In this document: positions 1 through 7,284 of the stretch, in pieces
How the letters are laid out: each line of letters opens with the position of its first letter
Position numbering within the stretch: position 1 is the stretch's first letter
Source of the DNA: an uncultured beta proteobacterium
GTDB taxonomy: Bacteria; Pseudomonadota; Gammaproteobacteria; Burkholderiales; Burkholderiaceae_B
Direction: 5' to 3'
Assembly (NCBI GenBank): GCA_903929925.1
Contig: CAIYWO010000184.1
Location: 1 to 25,599 of the forward strand
DNA length: 25,599 nucleotides
Program-made: the position numbers and the translations under genes
Notes under the pieces: generated by a model
Told to the model about the DNA's origin: nothing
The model's input: only the letters and a program-made list of their open reading frames with translations
The model's database searches: none

Positions 1-1
1 T

Positions 2-721
2 GCATCTGGATCAGGAAAGTCAACACTCATTCGAATGTTGTGTGGCTTGGCACGTATGGATGCTGGAAGCGGGCAGATCACGATCGGATCAAAGCTTGCG
101 CTTCAGAGCGACCGCTTTGGCCGAGAAATCGCTGAGACCCGCAAAGTCACAGGCGTGATCTTCCAACAATTTAATCTGGTTGGACAGCTTGATGTGTTAA
201 CCAATGTGCTAATCGGTTGCCTGCACACTAAAAGTACGTTGGATGTGCTGTTACGTCGTTTTACAGAGGCGGAGCGGGTGCAGGCATTGGAGTGCCTCGA
301 TATGGTGGGGCTAGGTCCTCAAGCCTATCAACGGGCCTCAACACTTTCGGGCGGCCAGCAGCAACGCGTTGCTGTAGCGCGCGCACTGCTCAAGGGTGCA
401 AAAGTATTGTTGGCTGACGAACCTGTTGCATCGCTTGATCCGGAGTCCGCGCGAAAAGTCATGGATGTTCTTTTTGGGCTCACGAAGGAACTGGGCATGA
501 CCTTAGTGGTGAGTTTGCACCAAATTTCAATCGCACGAACCTACTGCCAGCGCGCCTTGGGCATGAGTCGAGGAAGACTTGTCTTTGATGGCCCTATCTC
601 AGACCTTACCGAGCAACGCCTTAAACACCTTTACGGCGCCGATGCCCAAGAGCTACTGACGGACGAGGCCCCAGCGCCGCACCCCCTCAGTGAAAAAAAG
701 ATGTCACTTGTTAGTGCCTAG
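2..721 (+). CDS. phnC: Phosphonate ABC transporter ATP-binding protein PhnC, 5'-truncated by window edge
   Basis: This is the ATPase subunit that powers uptake of phosphonates through PhnE. The frame is open from base 2 and begins inside the Walker A loop (ASGSGKST, bases 2-25), so roughly 30 N-terminal residues lie outside the window. The Q-loop (VIFQQFNL), the ABC signature (LSGGQQQR, about base 346), Walker B with the catalytic Glu (VLLADEPVASLD) and the switch-loop His (VVSLHQIS) are all present, so the protein should be functional. It heads a co-directional run of seven genes, and phnD follows 21 bases after its stop. Assignment to PhnC rather than another ABC ATPase rests on the linked phnD and phnE. 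The internal ATG at base 35 lies after Walker A and is not the start. Confidence 0.93.
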   Translation, partial: ASGSGKSTLIRMLCGLARMDAGSGQITIGSKLALQSDRFGREIAETRKVTGVIFQQFNLVGQLDVLTNVLIGCLHTKSTLDVLLRRFTEAERVQALECLDMVGLGPQAYQRASTLSGGQQQRVAVARALLKGAKVLLADEPVASLDPESARKVMDVLFGLTKELGMTLVVSLHQISIARTYCQRALGMSRGRLVFDGPISDLTEQRLKHLYGADAQELLTDEAPAPHPLSEKKMSLVSA

Positions 722-742
722 ATTATTTAACCGGAGAGAAAT

Positions 743-1690
743 ATGAAACTCAAACAACTAATACTCGGCGCCTGTCTTGCCGTCAGCAGCGTTGTCGCTC
801 TCGCACAAGAAGTATCGTTTGGCATTATTGCCACGGACTCGGCTTCTGCGCAGCGCGAAAAGTGGGAGCCGTTCTTTAAAGATATGGAAAAAAAGACTGG
901 CTTAACGGTTAAGTCCTTTTACGCAACGGACTACGCTGGCGTAATCGAGGCGATGCGCTTCAACAAAGTACAGGTTGCTTGGTACGGCAACAAAGCAGCG
1001 ATGGAGGCTGTCGATCGCGCTAATGGCGAAATCTTCGCGCAGTTGATGTATGCAGACGGCACCTTTGGCTATGAGGCTCTCCTCATTACGCACAAAGATT
1101 CGCCTTACAAGAACCTGGATGACGTATTTAAGAATTCCAAGGCTGTTAACTTTGGTATCGGCGATCCTAACTCCACCTCTGGCTTCTTAGTTCCAACCTA
1201 TTATGTGTTCGCAGAGCGCAAAGTCGATCCGCGTGCGGTCTTTAAGACTGTGCGCAATGGTAGCCATGGCGCCAACATTCAAGCTGTGCTCGCCAAACAA
1301 CTTGATGTGGCAACAAACAACACCGAAGATATGGGTCGCCTGAAGACGACGCGTCCGGATCTGTATGACCAACTGCGCATTATCTGGAAGAGCCCACTCA
1401 TTCCTAGCGATCCATTCGTTTGGCGCAAAGATCTTGATCCTGCGATCAAAGAGAAAATCCGCACTTTTGTCTTGAATTACGCAAAGACAGATGAAGCTGA
1501 AAAGTTGATTCTGAAAAACATCTACAACTACGGTGGCTTCAGAGCATCAACAAATGACCAACTCAAGCCAATCCGTCAACTTGAACTCTTCAAAGATCGC
1601 GTTAAGTTTGAAACGGCGCAAGGCCTAAGCGACGCAGAGCGCAAGGCGAAACTTGCTGAAATTGATCAAGCACTCGCAAAACTTCAATAA
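743..1690 (+). CDS. phnD: Phosphonate ABC transporter substrate-binding protein PhnD
   Basis: This is the periplasmic phosphonate receptor of the PhnCDE transporter, 315 residues long. It starts with a Sec signal peptide (MKLKQLILGACLAVSSVVAL, cleavage probably after ALA). The mature part opens with the typical FGIIATDSASAQREKWEPF strand-loop-helix, followed by the KVQVAWYGNKAAMEA segment that lines the ligand pocket in this family and by the NSTSGFLVPTYYV region with its serine/threonine phosphonate-binding loop. A purine-rich ribosome site (GGAGAGA) sits about 6 bases before the ATG. Its stop codon overlaps the phnE start (TAATG). Homologues bind 2-aminoethylphosphonate and relatives, which fits the catabolic genes downstream; the exact ligand is inferred. 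Confidence 0.93.
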   Translation: MKLKQLILGACLAVSSVVALAQEVSFGIIATDSASAQREKWEPFFKDMEKKTGLTVKSFYATDYAGVIEAMRFNKVQVAWYGNKAAMEAVDRANGEIFAQLMYADGTFGYEALLITHKDSPYKNLDDVFKNSKAVNFGIGDPNSTSGFLVPTYYVFAERKVDPRAVFKTVRNGSHGANIQAVLAKQLDVATNNTEDMGRLKTTRPDLYDQLRIIWKSPLIPSDPFVWRKDLDPAIKEKIRTFVLNYAKTDEAEKLILKNIYNYGGFRASTNDQLKPIRQLELFKDRVKFETAQGLSDAERKAKLAEIDQALAKLQ

Positions 1691-2502
1691 TGAGCTCGAC
1701 CTACCAAATCGACGCGCTCGAAAGAATTCGAGCACACGCACAGTCTAGCCGCCCCGGGCTTGCGTACTACGCAGGCTGGGTTGTCGCGATTATTGTCGCA
1801 GGCTGGGCGTGGCAGGGGGCAGAAATTCGCCCCCTGGATTTGGTACAACACTCTGGAAACATCGTCACGCTTGCGCGTGACTTCTTTCCACCGAATTTTA
1901 TGGATTGGCGCATCTACATCAAAGAGATGATCGTTACGATCCACATCGCGCTTTGGGGCACACTTTTAGCGATTGCTGCCTCCATTCCTTTGGGATTTCT
2001 GTGCGCGTCTAACGTCGTCAGCCCTATCATCTATCAGCCTGCAAGACGTTTGATGGACGCACTGCGCGCCGTCAATGAGATGGTTTTCGCTCTGCTGTTC
2101 ATTGTCGCGGTGGGACTAGGCCCATTCGCAGGCGTTCTCGCACTGTTCGTACACACAACGGGAACGTTGACAAAGCTGTTTTCAGAAGCGGTCGAAGCCA
2201 TTGACCCTCGCCCAGTCGAAGGGATTCGTGCTGCGGGAGGCTCACGCTTGGCGGAAATTGTCTTTGGGATCATTCCGCAAGTCCTACCAATGTGGATTTC
2301 GTTCTGCTTATATCGCTTCGAATCGAACGTGCGATCTGCTTCAGTGGTCGGAATGGTTGGGGCTGGCGGGATCGGCGTGATCCTGTATGAGGTCATTCGC
2401 AGTTTTCAGTATGCACAAACTTGCGCTGTACTACTGATTTTGATCGCGTCGGTCACGATTATCGACATCATTTCGGCTTATCTACGCAAGCAGGTTACCT
2501 GA
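1690..2502 (+). CDS. phnE: Phosphonate ABC transporter permease PhnE
   Basis: This is the inner-membrane channel subunit of the phosphonate importer (270 residues). A first hydrophobic helix near residues 22-42 (GWVVAIIVAGWAW) is followed by a periplasmic stretch, then a block of helices beginning at about residue 80 (ALWGTLLAIAASIPLGFLCA). The cytoplasmic EAA coupling loop, which docks on PhnC, is seen as EGIRAAGGSRLAEIVFGIIP around residues 177-196. The start overlaps the phnD stop in TAATG and the stop overlaps the next start in TGATG, which implies translational coupling. Only one PhnE is encoded, so the channel would be a homodimer. Confidence 0.92.
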   Translation: MSSTYQIDALERIRAHAQSSRPGLAYYAGWVVAIIVAGWAWQGAEIRPLDLVQHSGNIVTLARDFFPPNFMDWRIYIKEMIVTIHIALWGTLLAIAASIPLGFLCASNVVSPIIYQPARRLMDALRAVNEMVFALLFIVAVGLGPFAGVLALFVHTTGTLTKLFSEAVEAIDPRPVEGIRAAGGSRLAEIVFGIIPQVLPMWISFCLYRFESNVRSASVVGMVGAGGIGVILYEVIRSFQYAQTCAVLLILIASVTIIDIISAYLRKQVT

Positions 2503-3587
2503 TGCCAACAAAACCAGAGATTGTTCTTCATGCTGGCGCTCGACGAACACTCCCAGAACTTGTCAAGCAGCACCCTGTCGTTGTCTTGACATACCATCAT
2601 GCGCCGGACTCTTTGGTAGAGGAACTGCGTAGCCTCCTTGGGTCGAATCTTCTGGAAGTGATTCGTTGCCCGGACGGGCTGCCAACTATCGCACTTGCAG
2701 ATACGCTCAGAGACAGATTTTGGGGCATTCACACCCAGCGCGACCTGCCTATTATTGTAGCGATCGGAGGTGGTAGCACCCTCGATCTGGCAAAGTCACT
2801 ACGTCTAAATCTACCTGCTCGAACTTCAATCACGTTGGCTCTGGATCGCAAGATTGAGATGGATGAGTTTGAATCCTGCTCTGTAATTTTGATGCCAACA
2901 ACCGCAGGAACCGGTAGCGAAGTGTCTCCGACCGCTACGATCTGGGACATTGAGAATAAGACAAAGCACTCTCTGTTTGGACCTGCCATCGTCGCTGACT
3001 GGGCTGTCATTGACCCAGAACTAGCACTGACATCACCTTGGATTGTTACCCGGGATAGTGGTATTGACGCCTTATCTCATGCGCTTGAGACAATCTGGAA
3101 TCGCAACCGCGTTCCGAAGGCATTCGCCTATGCCATGTCAGCAGCGCAACAAATCGTCAAGGTGCTTCCTCAGATCAAAGACTCGCCCGAGGATGTAACG
3201 CTGCGCACCGAGATGGCCAATGCTGCACTCTGGGCTGGCCAAGCGATGGCATTGACCGAAACAGCACTAGTGCACGCGCTCTCTTACGACGACACGACAG
3301 GGCTTGGACTATCACACGGGCAAGCCTGTGGTCGCTGGCTACCTAAGGTGTATCAGTTGGCCAGTCAAAGCTCGGAAGAGATGGAGATATTTTTGCGTGC
3401 AGCCATGCAACCGATCATTTCAGACGAACACGAGCTAGCGGCTTGGCTTAACAATCTGGGCTGCGTGACTGTCGCTCTGGATGATCACAGCGTTGAGACC
3501 GAACGGCGCATCGCATGCGCCTTACACACAAAGCGCGGACGTAACTTCATTGAATTATCCCCTCAACATGAACTCCAAAAAGTATGA
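2502..3587 (+). CDS. Phosphonate-associated iron-containing alcohol dehydrogenase (probable phosphonoacetaldehyde reductase type)
   Basis: This is a group III (Fe-dependent) alcohol dehydrogenase of 361 residues. I chose the ATG at 2502 because it overlaps the phnE stop (TGATG); an upstream in-frame ATG at 2421 lies inside phnE. Visible elements are the NAD(P) loop AIGGGSTLD (about residues 88-95), the second nucleotide/substrate loop PTTAGTGSE (132-140), and a plausible complete set of metal ligands: D189 and H193 (GIDALSHALE), H258 and H272 (GLSHGQACG). Family members in phosphonate operons interconvert phosphonoacetaldehyde and 2-hydroxyethylphosphonate, as in fosfomycin and phosphinothricin biosynthesis, or are annotated only as phosphonate-metabolism Fe-ADH. 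Sitting beside phnX, it would act on the same aldehyde. The direction of the reaction is not determinable from sequence. Confidence 0.82.
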   Translation: MPTKPEIVLHAGARRTLPELVKQHPVVVLTYHHAPDSLVEELRSLLGSNLLEVIRCPDGLPTIALADTLRDRFWGIHTQRDLPIIVAIGGGSTLDLAKSLRLNLPARTSITLALDRKIEMDEFESCSVILMPTTAGTGSEVSPTATIWDIENKTKHSLFGPAIVADWAVIDPELALTSPWIVTRDSGIDALSHALETIWNRNRVPKAFAYAMSAAQQIVKVLPQIKDSPEDVTLRTEMANAALWAGQAMALTETALVHALSYDDTTGLGLSHGQACGRWLPKVYQLASQSSEEMEIFLRAAMQPIISDEHELAAWLNNLGCVTVALDDHSVETERRIACALHTKRGRNFIELSPQHELQKV

Positions 3588-4698
3588 TCTGGCGGTTGTT
3601 GGTGCCGGAATAGTAGGACTTGGCCATGCTTGGCTAGCCGCAAGGTCTGGGCTGAGTGTTGTGGTTCTGGACAGAGATCCCCGCTGCGTGGGAGCCTCGA
3701 TTAGAAACTTTGGCTTCATTACCGTAACAGGTCAGCGCGATGGCGACACGTGGCGTCGCGCCAGACGCTCGCGTGATTTATGGGAAGAAGTTGCTCAGCT
3801 CGCCCAAATCCCGATCTGTCATGAGGGCTTAACCCTTGTCGCGCAGCGCCCCGAAGCTTTAGCTCTACTTGAAGCATTCAAAGATACACATATGGGCAAG
3901 GATTGCACCTTGCTCACACAAGATGCAATCGCAAAGACTTGTAGCGTTGTGCGCACCGAGTCCTGTATGGGCGGCATGTACAGTCCGCATGAATTGCGTG
4001 TCGAGTCGCGCGACGCCATCCCTCAAATTGCATCTTGGCTAGCCGAAAGCTTGGGTGTTGATTTCTTATATAACTGTGAAGTGCTCGACTTTGCGCTACC
4101 GCAGATTCAAACCTCTATCGAGACCGTTCAAGCAGAACGTATTGTGTTGTGCCCCGGAACAGAGCTCAACGGCGTGGCCAAACGCTATCTTCAAGACTAT
4201 CAGCTGAGTTTGACACAGCTCCAGATGCTGAGAGTCAAGCCACCTGCGAACTTTAAGCTCAGCTCAGCAGTCATGAGCGACCTAAGCTTTGTACGTTACG
4301 CTGGGTATACCGGACTTGGCTGTCACCACGACTTGTTGCAGCGGCTTGAAAGCGAGACTCCCGAGTCACTCGCGGCCGGCATACATCTGATTGTTGTGCA
4401 AAGCGAAGACGGTAGTCTTGTCGTAGGAGACTCACACCACCCCGCTACCCCCTTTGAGCCTTATGCAATCGAAGCCGTCGATCGCCTAATACTGAAACAC
4501 CTTGAAGAGACGCTTTTACTCACGCACTATGATGTGACGCATCGATGGACGGGACGCTACCCAGTTGGCCCTGCAGATAAAGATGCCTTGATCCTCGCGC
4601 CCGCGAATGACGTACGCGTAGTAAGCGTGACCAGCGGGACCGGTGCTAGCACTGCCTTTGCGCTGGCCGAAGAAGTTATGCAATCCTGGGGAATTTAA
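3568..4698 (+). CDS. Phosphonate-operon FAD-dependent amine oxidase (TIGR03364-like; aminoethylphosphonate/N-methyl-AEP oxidase candidate)
   Basis: This is a 376-residue DAO/glycine-oxidase-fold flavoprotein. The dinucleotide-binding motif (VVGAGIVGLG, residues 10-19) follows an acceptable start at 3568 that overlaps the previous gene by 20 bases. The segment GASIRNFGFITVTGQ just after the Rossmann unit is characteristic of the phosphonate-associated FAD oxidoreductase family. C-terminal SGTGAS near residue 360 matches the second FAD contact of the fold. Characterised members oxidise N-methyl-2-aminoethylphosphonate, and some also plain 2-aminoethylphosphonate, directly to phosphonoacetaldehyde. 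With phnX downstream and no phnW visible, the inferred role is to supply phosphonoacetaldehyde by oxidative deamination, releasing hydrogen peroxide. Which amine it prefers cannot be read here. Confidence 0.85.
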   Translation: MNSKKYDLAVVGAGIVGLGHAWLAARSGLSVVVLDRDPRCVGASIRNFGFITVTGQRDGDTWRRARRSRDLWEEVAQLAQIPICHEGLTLVAQRPEALALLEAFKDTHMGKDCTLLTQDAIAKTCSVVRTESCMGGMYSPHELRVESRDAIPQIASWLAESLGVDFLYNCEVLDFALPQIQTSIETVQAERIVLCPGTELNGVAKRYLQDYQLSLTQLQMLRVKPPANFKLSSAVMSDLSFVRYAGYTGLGCHHDLLQRLESETPESLAAGIHLIVVQSEDGSLVVGDSHHPATPFEPYAIEAVDRLILKHLEETLLLTHYDVTHRWTGRYPVGPADKDALILAPANDVRVVSVTSGTGASTAFALAEEVMQSWGI

Positions 4699-4702
4699 CG
4701 TA

Positions 4703-5518
4703 ATGATGTCTGACAATCCCACCAAGCTAGTTCGCGCAGTCGTGTTTGACTGGGCGGGCACGATTTTTGATTTTGGAAGCCACGCCCCCATGGGTGCCTT
4801 TGTCAAATTATTTGAGCAGGAAGGCATTCGCATCTCGATTGATGACGCCCGTGGCCCAATGGGGATGCCAAAGTGGGATCATATTCACACTCTTGGCCAA
4901 CTGAAGCATATCCAAGAGCAATGGCTCGCAAAATTCGGACGTCCGTTCTCTGAACGCGACACCGATCGCTTGTACGATATTTTCACGCCGATGAATGCCG
5001 CATCGGTCGTTGAGCATGCAGCGCTCATTCCGGGCTTCTTGGAATTAGCTTCTGATTTACGTGCAAAAGGTATCAAAATCGGCACGACGACGGGCTACAA
5101 CCGTCAAATTATGGACGTGGTTCTTCCTCTCGTGAAAGCACAAGGCTTTATTCCAGACAATCTAGTTTGCGCGGATGATCTTCCAACCTCGCGTCCAACC
5201 CCGATGGGGATGTACAAATGCTTTTTAGATCTAGATGTATGGCCAAGCCGCTCTGTGGTGAAAGTCGATGATACGGTTCCCGGTTTACTAGAGGGCTACC
5301 ACAGCGACTGCTGGACAGTCGGCGTGGTCGCAAGTGGCAATGAAGCTGGCCTCACGTATTCGCAGTGGATAAATCTATCTGAAGCAGAGAAAGCCAACTT
5401 GAGAAAACGTGTCGCCACTCGCCTCGCGGCCGGACATCCGGACTTTCTAATTGATACAGTCGCAGACCTGCCCCAAACCTTACAAAAAATTCAGCAACTG
5501 CTGGATCAAGGCGCATGA
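4703..5518 (+). CDS. phnX: Phosphonoacetaldehyde hydrolase (phosphonatase)
   Basis: This HAD-superfamily enzyme cleaves phosphonoacetaldehyde to acetaldehyde and phosphate through a Schiff base with a lysine. Numbered from the ATG at 4703 (271 residues), the nucleophile motif FDWAGT gives D16, the Schiff-base lysine motif MGMPKWDH gives K57, HAD motif II is TTTGYNR, and the acidic Mg-binding loop is VKVDDTVPG. All key residues of the family are therefore present and the length is standard. Initiation may be at 4703 or at the adjacent ATG at 4706; four bases separate the first from the oxidase stop. Its TGA overlaps the start of the HD gene (ATGA). It releases the phosphate that makes the operon useful for P nutrition. 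Confidence 0.95.
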   Translation: MMSDNPTKLVRAVVFDWAGTIFDFGSHAPMGAFVKLFEQEGIRISIDDARGPMGMPKWDHIHTLGQLKHIQEQWLAKFGRPFSERDTDRLYDIFTPMNAASVVEHAALIPGFLELASDLRAKGIKIGTTTGYNRQIMDVVLPLVKAQGFIPDNLVCADDLPTSRPTPMGMYKCFLDLDVWPSRSVVKVDDTVPGLLEGYHSDCWTVGVVASGNEAGLTYSQWINLSEAEKANLRKRVATRLAAGHPDFLIDTVADLPQTLQKIQQLLDQGA

Positions 5519-6084
5519 AAATACATTCGATTGACGACGTCGAGCAACTTTTCCTTCGGGATGGCCATGTCGAGTACGCCGGAGAAGGAATCAATCAACT
5601 TGAGCACGCACTGCAGTGCGCTCAACTTGCAGAGCAGGCAGGCGCAAGCGCCGCGCTAATTACCGCTGCCTTCCTGCATGACATTGGACACCTACTTAAC
5701 CCTAAAGGCGATACACCTTCGGCAAGAGGTATCGACGATCAACACCAGTTCGTCGCGAGCCATCATCTAAAGTCACTGTTCGGACAAGATGTCGTGGCGC
5801 CTGTGCATCTTCATGTCTTAGGCAAACGTGCGCTGTGCGCCCTTGCATCCCACTACTACGATGCTCTCTCCGCAGATTCGAAACGTAGCTTGGCTCTGCA
5901 AGGCGGTCCGCTCAACACGAGAGAGCTCGAGGACTTTATGGCCATGCCCTACGCTGAGGAAGCGATGGCACTGCGACGATGGGATGACCTGGCCAAGGCG
6001 CCTAATCGTGAAACGCCTGCCCTGGAACACTTTTTACGGATCGCAAGATCAGTTTGCGTTATGCAGCCTGGCTCGAATCAATAA
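5515..6084 (+). CDS. PhnZ-like HD-domain protein, putative mixed-valent di-iron phosphonate oxygenase
   Basis: This is a 189-residue HD-domain protein of the phosphonate-operon HD family. The family includes PhnZ, which oxidatively cleaves the C-P bond of 1-hydroxy-2-aminoethylphosphonate to glycine and phosphate. I see the helix-borne ligand H31 (QLEHALQ), the HDIGH signature (H55, D56, H59), H77, a His in VHLHV (H98/H100) and Asp in RRWDD (157/158). These align with the six PhnZ iron ligands plus its substrate-contacting His at a nearly constant offset of 3 to 4. The N-terminal Y21..E24 pair (YAGE) matches the PhnZ tyrosine/glutamate lid. The start overlaps the phnX stop (ATGA). No PhnY-type dioxygenase is visible in the window, so the substrate is uncertain. 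Its 3' end overlaps the convergent glycosyltransferase gene by 26 bases. Confidence 0.85.
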   Translation: MKIHSIDDVEQLFLRDGHVEYAGEGINQLEHALQCAQLAEQAGASAALITAAFLHDIGHLLNPKGDTPSARGIDDQHQFVASHHLKSLFGQDVVAPVHLHVLGKRALCALASHYYDALSADSKRSLALQGGPLNTRELEDFMAMPYAEEAMALRRWDDLAKAPNRETPALEHFLRIARSVCVMQPGSNQ

Positions 6085-7189
6085 TTTTTTCGAGTGCAGT
6101 GACGACCTCGAATACTGCACGATTTTCGATACGGTCCACCGCCTCCTGAAATGCAGGAAGCTTAGCCAAGAGCTCACCGGCTGCTGCCTTCATCTCGCCC
6201 ACAGACGCAACGACAATCCCAAGTTGGTTTTCCTTTACCCATGTCGCGTTGTAGCGCTCTTGAGGCATCGTTAGGGAGTTTTTAAAGGTAATGACGGGCA
6301 ATCCCATATGAATGGCCTCGCTCAGGCTACCTGGCCCTGGCTTTCCAATGAAGAACTCACACAGGCGCATAAATCGGTCCACATCAGCGGTAAAACCAAG
6401 CACCACATGCTTTGCCGACCCATTCAGGACGTCTATCTTTTTTGCCAGAGTAACGTTATGCCCACACACCAGAATAAGTTGGGTATCCGAGAGATCCTTT
6501 GCGATCCGCAGCATCTGATTTGAGCCGTTACCGCCAAACATCACCAAACCAGTGGGCTTTGTTGGATCCAAGCCAAGCTCGGCGCACATCGACTGTTTAT
6601 CTACGCACGCAGTGCGATAAAACCCCGGCCGCAAAATCATGCCGGACGTTTGAGTCAGTTGATGACTTTGGTATCCCGCTGCCCGTGCTTGCGCCATCGC
6701 GCGAGCCGATCCGCAGATCAAATGTTGGTCTTGGCCCTCCTCGATCCAAAAATGAGGAGGATGGTCGGCGATGTCAGTCATCACCGTGATGTACGGCACG
6801 TTTGGACACTCTTGATGAAGCGCGTCCCACATCACTTTATTAAAATTCGGTACGAGCGACACGACCATGCTAGGTCGAGTGAGGCGCCAGTATTGTTGCA
6901 ACTTTCTTTTTATCTTGGCATGGCTAAGACGAATAATTGCCTGCAAAACTTTAAGCTCTGTTGCCAAACCAAGTGTCCAGCCCTTTTTAAGTCTCAGGTT
7001 ATAGAGATCTTCTGGAGCGAAACCTGTTAATTTTTGAAAATAACGTTCCGTGTCGATTACTTCAAAAAGATTGACGAGTGTGACACTCCAATCCGAATGC
7101 TTGGCTTCAATCACTTCTTTTAAAGCTAACGCTGCGGAACGATGACCACCGCCCGCATTGAAATAAATGAGCTGAATTTCTCTTTGCAT
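6059..7189 (-). CDS. MGDG-synthase-like glycosyltransferase (diacylglycerol glycosyltransferase family)
   Basis: This 376-residue protein has the two-lobed GT28/MGDG-synthase architecture. The N-terminal acceptor lobe opens with YFNAGGGHRSAALAL (residues 9-23), the glycine-rich GGGH loop typical of monogalactosyldiacylglycerol synthases and bacterial processive diacylglycerol glycosyltransferases. The C-terminal donor lobe has FIGKPGPGSLSEAIHMGLP (about residues 285-303), the nucleotide-sugar loop. It lacks obvious transmembrane helices, as expected for a monotopic membrane enzyme. The likely reaction is transfer of a hexose from a UDP-sugar to diacylglycerol, but another lipid acceptor is possible. 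It is convergent with the phosphonate operon and has no co-directional neighbour. No convincing ribosome site precedes the ATG. Confidence 0.75.
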   Translation of the reverse strand: MQREIQLIYFNAGGGHRSAALALKEVIEAKHSDWSVTLVNLFEVIDTERYFQKLTGFAPEDLYNLRLKKGWTLGLATELKVLQAIIRLSHAKIKRKLQQYWRLTRPSMVVSLVPNFNKVMWDALHQECPNVPYITVMTDIADHPPHFWIEEGQDQHLICGSARAMAQARAAGYQSHQLTQTSGMILRPGFYRTACVDKQSMCAELGLDPTKPTGLVMFGGNGSNQMLRIAKDLSDTQLILVCGHNVTLAKKIDVLNGSAKHVVLGFTADVDRFMRLCEFFIGKPGPGSLSEAIHMGLPVITFKNSLTMPQERYNATWVKENQLGIVVASVGEMKAAAGELLAKLPAFQEAVDRIENRAVFEVVTALEKIIDSSQAA

Positions 7190-7213
7190 GTATGTCGATA
7201 ATGCAACAGGTAG

Positions 7214-7231
7214 ATTTCAAGCGTATGACAA
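7214..7231 (-). promoter_or_regulatory. Weak Pho-box-like sequence upstream of the glycosyltransferase
   Basis: Read on the minus strand the segment is TTGTCATACGCTTGAAAT. The first heptamer TTGTCAT matches the PhoB half-site CTGTCAT at 6 of 7 positions. The second, 11 bases later (TTGAAAT), matches only 4 of 7. It lies 25 to 42 bases upstream of the ATG. The family context (glycolipid for phospholipid exchange under phosphate limitation) is what makes it worth listing; the match alone is weak. Confidence 0.2.
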
Positions 7232-7237
7232 ATAAAA

Positions 7238-7262
7238 ATCGGCGCTCATAAAGAGCGCCGAT
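7238..7262 (-). terminator. Rho-independent terminator of the Bug receptor gene
   Basis: A perfect 10-bp stem (ATCGGCGCTC / GAGCGCCGAT) encloses a 5-base loop. On the minus strand it is followed directly by TTTTATTTG. It lies 22 bases past the stop of the minus-strand receptor gene and insulates the glycosyltransferase gene from read-through. Confidence 0.9.
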
Positions 7263-7284
7263 CGACGAAAAAATACGACGTGAA

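Noticed and set aside
6308..7030. Several plus-strand open frames opposite the glycosyltransferase
   Set aside because: They overlap each other and mirror a gene with clear family motifs; compositions look like reverse-strand artefacts.
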